A stretch of 64,000 nt of DNA from Arachnopeziza araneosa (GCA_003988855.1 QYAI01000001.1:744001-808000), one strand, 5' to 3'. Numbered from the stretch's first letter, positions 46,421 through 58,866 are shown. Notes: generated by a model not told the origin, from the letters alone. Program-made: numbers and translations.

Positions 46421-47440
46421 TCAAACCTTCTCCAATTGAGTCTCGATATAATCTCCTTTCTCCTCAACCTGCATGCTTCTCCATTTTGCGCGCTGCTGAC
46501 TGCGACAACGGTACCAGATTAAGAACAGCAAGAACGTGATACCAATTTGAGTGCCGAAGCCAAGCACGCCAAACACCTTGTTCCTAGCAACAGCAAATGT
46601 ATGACTACCGGTATAAGGAACGCCAATAAGATCGCTATTGCCATCTAGGCTATGGTGAGAGCTATTTTCGTGTGGAATATAAGTCTCAGGGCTCTGGAAA
46701 ACATCGACGGTTGCGTTCGTCTGAATCAAGGCAAGGGCATTTTCGTAAACTGAAGGGGCAATTGGAGCACACTTTGCCTGTCCCGAATTCATAGCTTTCT
46801 TCTCCCCCTCTATAGACTGCTGAAAATTATATCTGGAGTCACTGGGGATCTTGCTGCTCCGATTCTCCAGGATTTTTTCGGACTTTCTTGCGTGGGGCGA
46901 AATGGGTGACGGGATGTAGGGAGGCGGAATATATGGCGGTGGATCTCCTCGTTTCTTCAACCGTATCTGCATCTCATTCCCATCTGAAGATCTCTTGAAG
47001 TCACAGAAATCCGGTTCGGTCCCATCCAGCTGTTTAGGACACTTGCTGCTCCAGCCCACGGTTAAGACGGGCCAGTACAGTCTCCCACCAGCTAAGAAGT
47101 AGCCAGACCGTAGCCCTTCACTACTCCTCCACCATCCAAATTCTTTGCCCTCCCCCCAGGGATTTCCTAGCCCCTTCCAATTGTCCCGAGTATATCGCTT
47201 GAACTCCTTATCAAGCCTATTGGGGAGACATGTGTGGTCTTTGCACCCGTGTGCCAGCAGAATCTCACTGGCATATGGACAGGCAGTATAATTAAAAGTC
47301 GAATCACCGTAAGACATCAACACCGGATTAGTAGGCGAACCGTTAGGAAGATCACCATATCGGATGTACTGCCATGTCAAATTGCGGGCGGAGCATCCGT
47401 GTTGATGAATGTAAGAATCGGCGGAGAAAGAATTTCCCAT
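46421..47440 (-). CDS. Orphan single-pass membrane protein
   Basis: One open exon of 339 aa. I do not recognise the family. The first half is Cys- and Trp-rich (motifs CSARNLTWQYIRYGDLPNG, TACPYASEILLAHGCKDHTC, EGKEFGWWRSSEGLRSGYF) and looks like a folded extracellular domain with several N-glycosylation sites. A Pro-rich stretch (PPPYIPPPYIPSP) follows, then a membrane helix about 45 residues from the end (VLGFGTQIGITFLLFLIWYRC) and a charged tail. This is a type I layout, but no signal peptide precedes the first Met. A 3' splice site (CTTATCAG/A) lies one base before that Met, so a 5' exon with the signal sequence may exist in 47441-47822. One candidate start there (MEYFVSSSWTLFLAALAF at 47814) could supply it, but I could not find a phase that fits. 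Confidence 0.6.
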   Translation of the reverse strand: MGNSFSADSYIHQHGCSARNLTWQYIRYGDLPNGSPTNPVLMSYGDSTFNYTACPYASEILLAHGCKDHTCLPNRLDKEFKRYTRDNWKGLGNPWGEGKEFGWWRSSEGLRSGYFLAGGRLYWPVLTVGWSSKCPKQLDGTEPDFCDFKRSSDGNEMQIRLKKRGDPPPYIPPPYIPSPISPHARKSEKILENRSSKIPSDSRYNFQQSIEGEKKAMNSGQAKCAPIAPSVYENALALIQTNATVDVFQSPETYIPHENSSHHSLDGNSDLIGVPYTGSHTFAVARNKVFGVLGFGTQIGITFLLFLIWYRCRSQQRAKWRSMQVEEKGDYIETQLEKV

Positions 47441-48309
47441 TCTGATAAGCCCGCAATACCGGTCCTACGTTCAAGAGACACGCGATGTCGACACAGTTTC
47501 GTTGATATCTGAGACGGGAAATGGTAGACTAAGGATATGGATGAGAGTAAGGAGGATTTACTGAACGTCAAACTGATGAGAGACCCAAAGAAATGAGACG
47601 GACAGTTATTGCGGCTCAAAAATGCAAGCGAAGAGAACGGAAGGCACGCTTTGAAGACATAATCAAGATCCCAGTAGCCAGGAAAGCGTGTCTGGACGAG
47701 AAATCGAAGACTGGCTTTCTTGACTCGGCGCTGATGAAGAAATGGAAAACGGAAGAGCACAAAGGCAAGAGCCGCAAGGAAGAGCGTCCAACTTGAAGAC
47801 ACAAAATATTCCACACATTCAAGAATTTACACTATAGTACAATTCTCTCCTACTGTTCACAGAGAAGGTCCGCGATCTCGATAGAGAGATGCTTAATCAT
47901 GTGCCACGTTCCAACGCACAACAATCAACCTATATCCGAAATAATGTACGTCTAAGGGATTCACAAATGTCTGAAAATCCTGCTCTCTCTAGCCCGTAAT
48001 CCTCCAATTTCACCCATTCCGAAACAGAATGAAATATCGCCGTTTCAGCAAAGGCGATTTTTAGGAAGACTCAACGCATCTATCGAGATATCCCTGCTGC
48101 GCCAATGTTCGTTATGAATACGACTTTCCACCAGTACAGAATCCAACCCAACCCCGCAAGTGCAATGCTAAATGTGACTTGTTCCATACACAGGCCCTGT
48201 CTCCGGGTTGTTGTGTGATGGAGATGCAAATAATTAAGACAGACGACACCACCGGCCTATTTTAGAGAGTATAAAGTCGCCAAGCAAAAACGCCATTCAA
48301 TTTCATTCA
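47441..48309. other. Intergenic, possible 5' exon of the orphan gene
   Basis: Its left part (47441-47822) may contain the missing first exon of the orphan membrane protein. A hydrophobic frame beginning at 47814 on the minus strand is one candidate. The rest shows no gene. Confidence 0.4.
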
Positions 48310-50623
48310 TCAATGATCGTAACCAGCTCCAACTTGCCATGGGCTGTATTTTAATTAGCTTACTATAAGATACGAGGTTGCAAATGGCTCACCTGGCATT
48401 GTTCTGGCCCCGGTAACCGACAGGACTCGCGTTATGCTGCGACCGATATCCCGCCGAAAGATTAGTGGAAGAGTCTCGATAAGGCGACGGTGATGGTTGA
48501 GTGGACCGTGAATGGTCTTGATATGGCCCACCACGACCGCCAGCTGGGAATAGAGGCACAGACGGGTCAATGGGAGAGTGAGGAGGCTCTCTGTATGTTC
48601 CGGAATTGGCAGTCGACGGAGGCAATGGGTGATTGGCCGGGTTTCTTAGAGAATCCGACGACCAGGACTCGTTATCGTCATCAAGATCGAGATTATGCTT
48701 GTAACCCATTTTGTCGCCTCTAGCAGTAGCACCTAAGGCGTCAAGCTCAGTAGTAAGTTGTGTCTGAGATTTGATGAACGAAGCTCGGTCATCACTCATT
48801 GGCTGGTATCGACTGTCAGGATTCTTGCGGACAAAGGCGTAAGTGGTGGCGATCAAAACGAGAATCAAGAGCACCAAGGAGAAAACAGCGTTGACGACGA
48901 AGAAGATGACACCCATAACACCGGTAACCAGACCTGGCTGGTTGAAAATATTCGTGAAAACTAGAAGGAAGATTGCATTCAAGAAGTTGATGGCGCAAAT
49001 GGCAATGTTGAATGTATTCGTGCTCTTGTCCATCCATGGGCGAATGACGCTTGCTGCAATTAAGAGGACGGCCTCAACAAGAACCAAAGCAATGGCCTGC
49101 ACAGTTCCTGAATTCTGGCCAAACGCAATGAATATGCCCTTGACAACAATGTAGGCAAGCATTGGCATGATGAAATAGTACGCAGTTGCTCTAAACTGGA
49201 CATAGAGGAATCCCCACTTATTCAGTGCTGACGGGTCCGAGTAAAGAATGTATGCCGGGTTTTTGTGCATCTCAACAGAACGTCTTGCAATTCGAATGAC
49301 TTTGATAGCTGCCCAGGCAAGGGTTCCAGTCATGCCGAAGAAGAAGAAAATAGCAAGGACGACCTCGGCAGGCGAATCAACCTGTGTAAATTCCCACAGG
49401 CAGAGAATGGTCATCTGAGGATAACCGATGAGCACCATGCGAAACATAATGCCCTTAAGAACTGTGAACCATCCGTTGCGAAAGTCCTGGAATTTGTCAC
49501 TCTTCATCCACCTCATCCGGACGGCGAGTTCGCAGAAACCCTTGAACATCGCAACAAAGATGATGGTAAAGACGATAAAGATGCAGAAGAATGCAAGGCC
49601 GGTCAAGAAGAGATTAGTAGATTCTATGCCAGCTCGGAAAGCGACTCTCTTGATACCCTTGACAACGTAGTTGCCGGTTGTAGAACCAGTAGAAGTAGAG
49701 GTAGCTCGCTTGCTTAGCTCGTGCGCACGAGTTAGAAGTCTGATTGTATGCTCAACACTACGCTTGGCAACTACACCCAACGACCTCTTTTCAACTTGAA
49801 CAGACTCGGTTGTGAGACTGTTCAGTAGGGTGGCAGGAGTCCCCCCAGTCGATTTTTGGTACCAAGTCGCAATGCTCTGCATGAAGTTGACCCTGATAAT
49901 ACCCATACTCCATTGGAAGTTCTGAGTCCATGATTGAACGATGGGCGGGAGAGGAATTGAAGTCAGTCCCACAATAGCCTGGCCTTGAAAGTAACCAAAG
50001 AGAGAGAGCGCGTTTGCGGCAACGTGAGCGGCAGTATTGGAGTGTCCCAGTCCCGAGGTAACGGCTGAAGCAACGAGGGCTAAGCCAGCAATGACAGCAG
50101 TAGCCCATCCAACGCCCTTCTGGTCAACCGTTTGTCCGTTGGAAAGATTTGCTTCAACACAAGCCAAACTAACGCCGGGGTTGTTAGTTGCATTGATAAC
50201 AACTTTCACGTTGGCATCAAGATCAGGCACTCCGTACGCAATGCCGGGAATCCGATCAACAGCTGACTGGTCAATTTGGATGTTAGACTGAATATCGATC
50301 TGTCCTGTGCTCATAGGGCACATTCCATTCAGGTTCATTGTACATGGATCGAGTGTCTCCTTCAGGATGGTGTATCCATACGCTGTCACATCAATTCCAA
50401 AAGATACATTTCCTTGAATGGAAGAGACTCCGACAATATCAAAGGTGATGGTTCGATTATCCGGGGTAAAGACAACGTTGAACAAGCTTGCTGTGAAGCT
50501 CGAGTTGTCCTGGCAGGTATTGAGCGATTTCGACTCGATTAATTTGGTTGCTGAGGCGCCAGAGAAAAGAGCGGGCAGAGATATTAGAGATAGGAGAGGT
50601 GTAAACAGTATTGAAGACCGCAT
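48310..50623 (-). CDS. Flc-family (TRP-like, FAD carrier-like) membrane protein
   Basis: Fungal Flc/TRP-like proteins sit in ER or endomembranes and affect FAD transport, calcium and cell wall synthesis. The start chosen is 50623 (MRSSILFTPLLSLISLPALF), a clear signal peptide. A Met 13 codons upstream would spoil it. An N-terminal lumenal ML-like domain (about residues 25-165, Cys and N-glycosylation sites) is followed by nine or so membrane helices (from about residue 180), for example KGIKRVAFRAGIESTNLF and FFFFGMTGTLAWAAIKVIRI. The cytosolic Ser/Pro-rich tail begins after FVRKNPDSRYQPMSDD. The open frame has a stop at 48389, but a GT donor lies in it (48392). Splicing to 48310-48343 (49-nt intron) gives the ending NASPWQVGAGYDH and 754 aa. 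Confidence 0.9.
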
Positions 50624-52409
50624 GATGGCGGATGTGAGGCGACGAAAACGGTCGCGGTGCAAAGAGGGGATTGGATCGAGGTCTCGCGATCCCCGGATCG
50701 AGGAACGTGAGTCTAAGGGGTCGAGTCCTTCTCAGATACTGAATCTATCGTCGCAATCGGGTATGGAACTAGGAACAATGGGCTTCGATGACCAGCGACG
50801 GAGGATGCAGGTTCGTGGTGAGCGGGTGAACAACGAGTGAGAGGCTTGGTGCGGAGGGAGGAGAAATCGAAGTCGAGAACGAAGGATGTCGACAAAGATT
50901 CGATGCTTGTGGTTGCGAGAGGAAGATGGATGGTCAAGGGGAAATATCGTGGTTGTTGAAGGAGAGGCGGGCGGCGTTGTTGGAAGGGGGAATGCGTCTG
51001 CAGGCGTATTACAATGGCTCAGGCTCAGGACGGCCTAGGCTAAATGAAGTTAGGATGGGGTCTGAAGGCGAAACGGATGTGCGTTCTCTCGGCCAACCAT
51101 CTTATTTTTGGCCAGTGGGTCGTAATGGTCCTCTCTTCCCTCTTCTCTCGTGCTGGTCTCTCGTATTTCCTGCTGCGGTTGTCAGGAATCTCCTCGAGCA
51201 GTCAGTGATTCTGAGCTGACATTACAGCACAGCTTGCGAAATGCGCGCGGTCCGAATGGCTCTGAGCCTGGTCGCAAACGGCATCCGCAGATGAGAACAG
51301 GATCAGCACAAATTATTCTCCAAACAAGATCCAGCCGAAATGGTACATGGGACGAGTGGACCGTCTTCTTTCCACCCTCACAGCGACACTGGGAGTTTCT
51401 TGGTCCGTGGCCTCCGACGTCTGTAACGGCTCGCGTCTGGCACTTTGGGCCTGCACACCCAAAATCTTCAATCCCCGTTGGCGACCCATCCGTATCGGCT
51501 TGCACAGCCTCCTCCCACCATGGAGCCTTCGTATCAAATGATTTGCCTCCATCAGACGCGAGCTGATGGTCACCTTGCATAGCCAAAAATTACTAAGACA
51601 ATCTTCGTAATTCATATTGCATCGAAGCGCAACCAGCAGGATTTTTCGGAATCCCGCTGACCAGCCAGCGCGAGATGCTTGTCACTACTAAATTGCACCA
51701 GGAAAGACTTCCCACCGGAGGCTGGCACCCTCGAGTAACGTTGATCTTTGGGTTCGCATAAACCAAAGATGTCATGCCGTTGTTTTCATTTCTTTCAAAC
51801 ATCACTCGTAGCAGGTTTCCGGAAGGCGACCCAATCAACAACTCTACTTCCCGATACAGTATTCTTAACGGTTCCCCATCCTCCCCCATTATTCTGGATT
51901 CTTGATTGATGTCACTTCGGTGATCTGCTGCTCCAGCTTGGCTTCAGCCTCGAGAGCGAGATATGTTTAGAAGCACAATTCATGGCGGGCAATTTACTTC
52001 ATATTGACTTTATCGTCTTATAAAGGTTTCTCCAGCTACATTGACCATTCTCAAACTTTCCTCTGATTGACTTGACCCTGAAATCAAGACCCTCGACTCG
52101 CGCTAAGCGCTCCGACTTGACATATCTGAGATACAAAATGTAACAAAAGATCGTGCTATCAATGAGGTATGAAGCTAGCCACGTCGCCTTCATTCGATGA
52201 GGACAGCATAGCATACCTAGTCAATAAGTAGGTACTTGTGCAGTGATCATATAGTTTGAATTAAGCATGACCGCTCAGTTTATTTTGGAGATCTCCTCAC
52301 GTGCTAAATCTGATAAGCACTAGCGCCGATTGCTATCGGTACCCGCTGAAATTTATTCTCAAGCATTTTTAACTCCTAGGTCCTCCTCGTCAAGAATCGA
52401 ATCGAAACA
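50624..52409. other. 1.8-kb divergent intergenic region
   Basis: This lies between the Flc-family gene (-) and has1 (+). Frames of 97-138 codons on both strands around 50926-51889 show no family features and overlap antisense. The sequence at 51960-52400 is AT-rich and likely the has1 promoter. No RNA gene or repeat was recognised. Confidence 0.5.
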
Positions 52410-54436
52410 ATGGAATCAGCAGATACTCACAGCAAGAAGCGTAAGAGGAAGCATGGTGGATCGAAATTGGACAGCTTCGAGTCTGTGACAGCCACGAATG
52501 GTTCTCACTCTGCGACCGCAGAACCAGGAAAAAAGAAGCGCTCCAAGGAAAGATCACACTCAACAGCTAAAAAGATACTTGAGGCAGAGGACGAGGAGGA
52601 GACAGTTGAAAGTGAAGAACACAATGTCATCGTTGATGACGACAATGAAGATCTGGAAGAAGTGGAAAAATTAGCGGGAGGGAGAGGAGAAGAAGATGGG
52701 GATTCAGACAACAATGAGAATGAAGAAGGTGGACACCTCGAGACGTCAGACGTAGGCGCACTCTCACTACCCAGTGCCGGGGCTCAAGCACAAAAGTTTT
52801 CGGAACTGAATTTGTCGGAGAAAACATTGAAGGCTATCTCAGAAGACATGAAGTTCGAGAACATGACGGAAATTCAGCAACGAGGAATACCACCACTATT
52901 GGCAGGACGAGATGTACTAGGAGCAGCGAAGACTGGGTCAGGAAAGACGCTTGCATTCTTGATTCCCGCTGTCGAGATGCTTCATTCGTTACGATTCAAA
53001 CCTCGAAATGGCACTGGTGTGATTGTAGTCTCGCCTACAAGAGAGCTTGCCTTACAAATATTTGGAGTGGCACGAGAATTGATGGTACACCATTCCCAAA
53101 CTTACGGCATAGTCATCGGAGGAGCGAATAGGAGAGCAGAAGCAGAGAAGCTTGCGAAGGGAGTCAACTTGCTCATTGCAACGCCCGGACGACTGCTAGA
53201 TCACCTGCAGAATACGCAGGGATTTGTGTTCAAGAATCTTAAGGCCCTGATAATTGATGAGGCAGACCGGATTTTGGAAATTGGTTTTGAAGACGAGATG
53301 AGACAGATTGTCAAGATCTTACCTAAAGATGATAGGCAGACAATGCTTTTCTCGGCTACTCAAACTACTAAAGTTGAAGACCTTGCACGAATATCTTTGC
53401 GTCCAGGCCCTTTATACATCAACGTTGACCACCAAAAGCAGCATAGCACAGTCGAGGGGCTAGAGCAAGGTTATGTCGTTTGTGAATCTGACAAACGCTT
53501 CCTTCTACTGTTTTCTTTCCTAAAGCGCAACCTGAAGAAGAAGATCATTGTGTTTTTCTCGAGTTGCGCCTGCGTAAAATATTACAGCGAGCTACTTAAT
53601 TACATCGATTTACCTGTCTTGGATTTACACGGCAAGCAAAAACAGCAAAAACGAACAAATACCTTCTTCGAGTTCTGCAATGCTAAGCAGGGCACACTTA
53701 TCTGTACAGATGTTGCAGCACGCGGTCTAGATGTAAGCGGTCATCCAAAGCTCCACAAGTTCAACAAAACTGATAGTCATAGATCCCCGATGTAGACTTG
53801 TAAGATTCCTGAGTTTTGCTTTCCTATCCTTTTACTCCCCTATAGCATAGCATCTCAAGTGATGCTCTGTCCTCACGATAACTAAACGAATCCATTCCAT
53901 TTCACTATTAGGAAACGGTGAAATGGAAAGCTAACACATCTGGCTATAGTGTACTGCAGTTCGATCCTCCAGATGATCCACGAGAGTACATCCACCGTGT
54001 AGGTCGGACAGCTCGTGGATCCAACGGTCGCGGGCGTTCCCTCATGTTCCTCCAACCCTCCGAAGTGGGTTTCCTCACTCACCTTAAGGAAGCCCGTGTC
54101 CCGGTTGTTGAGTTTGACTTTCCAGCCAAGAAAATAGTCAACGTCCAATCCCAACTCGAAAAATTGATCAACCAAAACTATTACCTCAATAAGAGTGCTA
54201 AAGATGGATACAAAAGCTATTTACAGGCGTATGCTAGCCACAGCTTGAGGACGATTTTCGACGTGAATAAACTGGATCTGGTGAAGGTTGCGAAGAGCTT
54301 TGGATTTAGTGCACCGCCAAGAGTAGATTTGTTGTTAGGAGCGAGTATGGCCAGGGACAAAAAGGTACAAAAACGGAGGCCGTATGGAAGTCAGCCAAGA
54401 CAGGGGGGCTCTTTTAAGAAAAGAGGTGCTTATTGA
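52410..54436 (+). CDS. has1: DEAD-box RNA helicase Has1 (ribosome biogenesis)
   Basis: Nucleolar ATP-dependent RNA helicase for rRNA processing of both subunits. Exons 52410-53732, 53783-53799 and 53950-54436 give 609 codons (608 aa). The N-terminus is Lys/Ser-rich and then acidic (EDEEETVESEEHN). The helicase core has all motifs: AAKTGSGKT (about 172-180), PTRELALQ, TPGRLLDH, DEAD (283-286), SAT, ARGLD and HRVGRTARG. The second exon is only 17 nt and encodes the stretch right after ARGLD (IPDVDF). The last exon contains VLQFDPPDDPREYIHRVGRT and a basic C-terminus (KRRPYGSQPRQ), both typical of Has1. A single frame without the small exon would stop at 53795, so the gene needs it. It faces the JmjC gene tail to tail. 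Confidence 0.96.
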
Positions 54437-54707
54437 GAAAGTGGAAATGATACTTGGCATTGAAGGCGTTTTATAACTGGGATTCGGGTGGGGTTACTAG
54501 TCAAAAATTCATGGAGATATTGCTTGCATGATGTAGTATGCATTGAGATTCACTTATGTAAATCCTCCGTATGCATGACTTGGTCCCTTCAGTTTCCTCA
54601 CTATGTGTGATATGGACAATTGTACAAGACTTGCTAATACCATAACTGTGATGGACTCATACTAAACCCCCTTCTCAAATCGTATTATTTGTTCATTAGT
54701 AGTCAAC

Positions 54708-57700
54708 TCACGCTCTAGTTGAAGGTGGTAGACCTCGACGTGCTGTCATACCGCCTCTCATCAATCCACCACGACCACGAATTGCCTTTGATGAGAGTTT
54801 TACAGCTGGAAATCCATCATTAGAGGAGTCGTCGGTGCCAGGCTCAGATGTTGGCAATGATTCTTCGAACTCTGGACTGACGAGTCGAACAACTGTAGGT
54901 CGAGCGGTCTTCGGTTGAGCAACGGCAAGTATGCTCCTACCGCTTGATATGGTGGCTGGGCTGTCTGGAATTGAGGTCTTAGAAGCCGAGATGTATGACT
55001 TGTTGTACCCATCACTTGCCGCGCCTTGACTAACCGGTAAAGGTTTTGATATCGCTGACTGTGCTTTCGTGCCCAGAACATTCGCTGAAGGACTAGTAGT
55101 GGTGGCTGACCTTTTAGCCACAATCTTGAAAGACTTTCCTTTTAAAGCCAGTTTCTCTTTCAAAGTGAGCATCCTATTTGGCGGAGAAGAAGGAACTTGA
55201 GCTGAAAGTGGCCGAAGCTCTACTGGATTGATGCTGGAACGATTCTTTGGTGGTCTACCTCTCCGTTTTGGTGTTGGCTTATTGTCAGAACCGGTAGCAA
55301 CTTGCTCAGCACTCTTTGATTTGACTTCGAGAGGTTGGTATGGCACCCGATCGACTGAAGCAGCTTCGCCTTCAATAAGCTTGAGGCTGCGGTCAGTTTC
55401 AGAAGTAGGTCCTCTAGCATCGTTGTTAGCGGTCTTTTCTGTTTCAACTGGCTCTTCGAAAAGACTGTCTGGGTCATCATAGTTGTCTGCTGGGCTCCCA
55501 GCGGCATTATTATCATCCTCGTCCTCTGCTATAGAGATGCTGATAACACCATCAATCATTCCTGATTGACTGCGTCTAGCTCGCTTCAGTGAATCTGAAT
55601 TCTGTGCTTCTTCCACCCCTGCTGCTTCATTTCGAGCAAGCCAAGCTGATTTTCGAGGTGTTTTAATCATCCCTCGTGTTGGTGCAGGAGATTCTAACCC
55701 GCTCACTTGCTGGCCCCGTAGGCTTCTCCTCATGTCTGGCTTTGGCTTTGGGGGAGCATTTTTCGTCTTTGGTTTGCTCAGTCTCCGAAGCGCTTGTGTC
55801 GCGAGTTCTAAATCCGAATCGCCATTTTTGTACTTATTCTTCTGACTTTCATATGTCAAAGCTGATGGTCCCTCATCTTCTTCAACCGGGATAGCATCTT
55901 CGCCTAGGTCTATGTACGTTTGTGGCTTTCCTACGCTACGTCGGGGAAGATTCTTGGAGGTGGCATCGATGCTTGGTTGTTGTTTCTTCGAGTGAGCTAG
56001 TTTCTGTTGCTTTTTGGATGTAAAGAACTCCACGTCATTCTCATCGCCACTTCCAATACCTTCTCCGTAACGCTTTCTCTTCTTCGTTGGTACCTCGACC
56101 GGTTGGAGTGCTGGGTCCAAAAGGTCTGATAGCGACAATAGATTTGGGATCTCTGGTTGAGTTCCTTGTTGAGGAGATTCATCCAAGCCGAAGGAGCCAG
56201 GAGGATCATAGATGATTTGGTCAATGCCATTTCCCTGCTGGTAATATCCAAAACCCATCATACGATTCTGACCCACATGAGACGGGTCTGGGTATGAGAA
56301 CTCGGAATTGATCATTGGAGCGACCGGAGTGTGGTGGCCTAAGAGATGGTTCGCTTGATGTTCAGTAAATGAATCATAATCACCAAGATCATAATGGCCA
56401 TCAATGACGGTACTTGACAGGTCTTCGTTTAGCCCGTTGAAGACGTGATGGGCATTATTGATAGCAGACTCTCCATTTGCATATGGGTCTCGGAGTTGGC
56501 TAGTAGTTGTTACTGATTGATTCGTCGTACCTGGATCACGGAGAAACGGGTCAATGTCATTCATCTCCTGATCAATGCCATCATTGTCGACGTCACCAAA
56601 CGGATCACCTTCAGCACCATCAAGGTAACTCTCATCTACTGTATCTACGCGAGCTTTCTCAGCCTCAGCCTTCTCTTTTAAACGCTTCATCCTTGTGGAT
56701 TCGCGTGGATTATTCGCGTTCTCGTCTCGAAGCCAGGTCAAATTGGTCTTGGAGAAGTCGACCAAGCTTTCCACACTTCGATAATCGGCCACTTTACGGG
56801 TATCATGTCCTAATAGTGTCCCTTTTGGTTGATATGGTTTCTGCACCGTGCCTTTGCGACATTTTGCGCAAGAGCATATTTTTAGGCATCTGGGACATTG
56901 CCAATCTTTGTCTTCCATAACAGTCTGCGGCATCAAGTCGAACGCACGCCACAGAACTCCGTAACAGTAAGCAAGATTGCAGGTGGTGCAGAAGGCAAGT
57001 TTCCAGTTCCACTCTTGATGAAAACAAATATGGCACGAATGAGTCTGGTCCCTAGGAGCCCTAATTCTCTTGTTTCTCTCTATTTTTCCTTTCCTTCCTT
57101 TCCGTTTCTTGACGCGCCCTTCGTCATCGACCTCAGGCTCGGGATCGGATAGCTCTGGGGTTGGCTCCTTCGGCTTTGTTATATCGGTCCATGGTCTAAT
57201 CTTCAATTGCTCTTGACAAACTTCAGCAATAGACTTCCTGCCGTATCTCTTCCTAGCAATACCAAGCGGTTGAGGTGATCTCATGGAATCAAAGTATCCA
57301 TCATAACGTAAAACAATTGATCGCCACTTCTCGTAGTTGTTTTCTAGCGTATTCCAGTCCCATTGCTCGCACCAGGTCAGATTTGAAATACAGGCGCAGG
57401 AACGACCCATTGCGTAGCAGTCCATACAAACATCATAAGTATCTTCAGCTCCATTTGGCCCAGTCAACATACATGACTTACACGTAAGAAATCGATTGAG
57501 GATGTTGCAGCGACAGTATGAACAGGTAATGTTGGAATCAAAAGGTAACATCTCGATGCTCTTTTCTTCGGGAAGTTTAGGAGAGAACATCTCACTCACT
57601 AAAACCTCCTGATAGAGGTAAAATAAACGTTTGAAATCGTCCAAGAGCTGTTTGATACGTCCATACTTCCACATTTTCTCTTCAATTGTATCTCGCTGCA

Positions 57701-58866
57701 GCAGCTCATAGTAATTGACGAGGGTATAATAAATGATAGCCTTGCACTTGTATTGCTCGTCTCGGCAGACCATTCGAGCCCTAGGCAGCGCCTCATGTAG
57801 TGCTAGTTCGAGTGTATCAATAGTCGTTCGATTCCAAGCTGCTTTCATTGTACGAGTCCCACGATTCCAGACCTGATGTGGAGCGAGTGGCGGTATGAGG
57901 ATTAAGTCTCCTAATCTTTGTTCAACGACCCAAACATTGAAAGGAGCTTTCTTCCATGCGTTCACCTGTGCAAAATGCTTTTCGACTTCAATATCATGAC
58001 CCAACATAGATAGGAAGTACTCAGAGACAACCTCCCGTTCCTTGGTTTCCGTCATAAACCAGATAGAGCTACCCTCCTTCTCACCTTTGCCATCCTGTGA
58101 TGCTTCAACCATAACATTGTGACCAAGAGTAGCGCACATTTCTCGGTGAGCTGCAGTATATGTCCCTTCATGTCCAATGTAACACATCATGTTCAGAGCA
58201 CGCATTTCTGGAGGCAGGCTAGACATCAAATCTCCTGCTGGGGCAACACCCTTGCCGTATCCCATTTGCCCGTACTCATTTGGCTCAAGAATTGCGCCAT
58301 CCCCACCAGTTCTTGATTCAGTGCAATCATTAAGATAATAAATACATTCTGGTATCTTCTCTTTGAGATGATTCGCCCAAGCATCAGGACAATCGATATC
58401 TTTCATGTACAGTCGCTGCCGCTTTGAATCCCGGTATGTAGCCGTGCTGAATTGTTTGGTAAGTTGTCCCATAGACCGAAGATAATGGCCCATAGTCATC
58501 GGAATATTGGTCTCGTTTGGTATATCTCGAACAAGCTCAGCTATTCCCAGTCAACACGTATTCCTATCCGAATGACCAGGCGCGTAGAGAATTACGTTTT
58601 GTATTCAAGTTAACCTCCAGCCACTCTCTACTGAACAGCCATGGGGGAAGACATTCTCCCCAATCCTCAATAACAAGGGGTTTCCCACTCTGAATCACCA
58701 CGGCCAGGATCAGGGCCTCAAAGCTCTGGATTGAGTGCTCCTTAAGCTTTTCAGTAGATAGCCTGGTAACATAGTCGAAGTTATTTGACGATTCGACCAG
58801 AGTGGCAAGGTCGAAGTTCGGCGGAATAGGTACAAATTGCGCCTGCGGGTGAGTTTGTGAAGGCAT
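54708..58866 (-). CDS. Large nuclear JmjC protein with zf-4CXXC_R1 zinc finger and AT-hook
   Basis: Chromatin protein of 1367 aa in two exons (58596-58866 and 54708-58540, 55-nt intron). Residues about 60-340 form a JmjC-type domain with the metal-site pair HRE (in YTAAHREMCATLGHN, near residue 221) and a distal His in LIPPLAPHQVW (near 311), so a demethylase-type active site seems intact. A Cys-rich region, SNITCSYCRCNILNRFLTC, follows. At about 590-660 lies a zf-4CXXC_R1-type finger (CHICFHQEWNWKLAFCTTC to WQCPRCLKICSCAKC), the class found in CDCA7 and in plant and fungal JmjC proteins. The C-terminal half is disordered, with an AT-hook (KRRGRPPKNR, about 1180). The substrate is not known. 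It may act on histone methylation or on DNA. Confidence 0.87.

Noticed and set aside
47377..47814. 145-codon minus-strand frame with a hydrophobic start
   Set aside because: It could supply the signal peptide for the orphan gene, but its frame does not join the downstream exon at any splice site I could find. It is not called as a gene.
50926..51615. Plus- and minus-strand frames of 97-138 codons
   Set aside because: They are mutually antisense, show no motif and are probably chance frames in GC-richer sequence.
53918..53949. Upstream part of the last Has1 frame (MKWKANTSGYS)
   Set aside because: The conserved helicase sequence starts after the CTATAG acceptor (53944-53949). This part does not align to Has1 and belongs to the intron.
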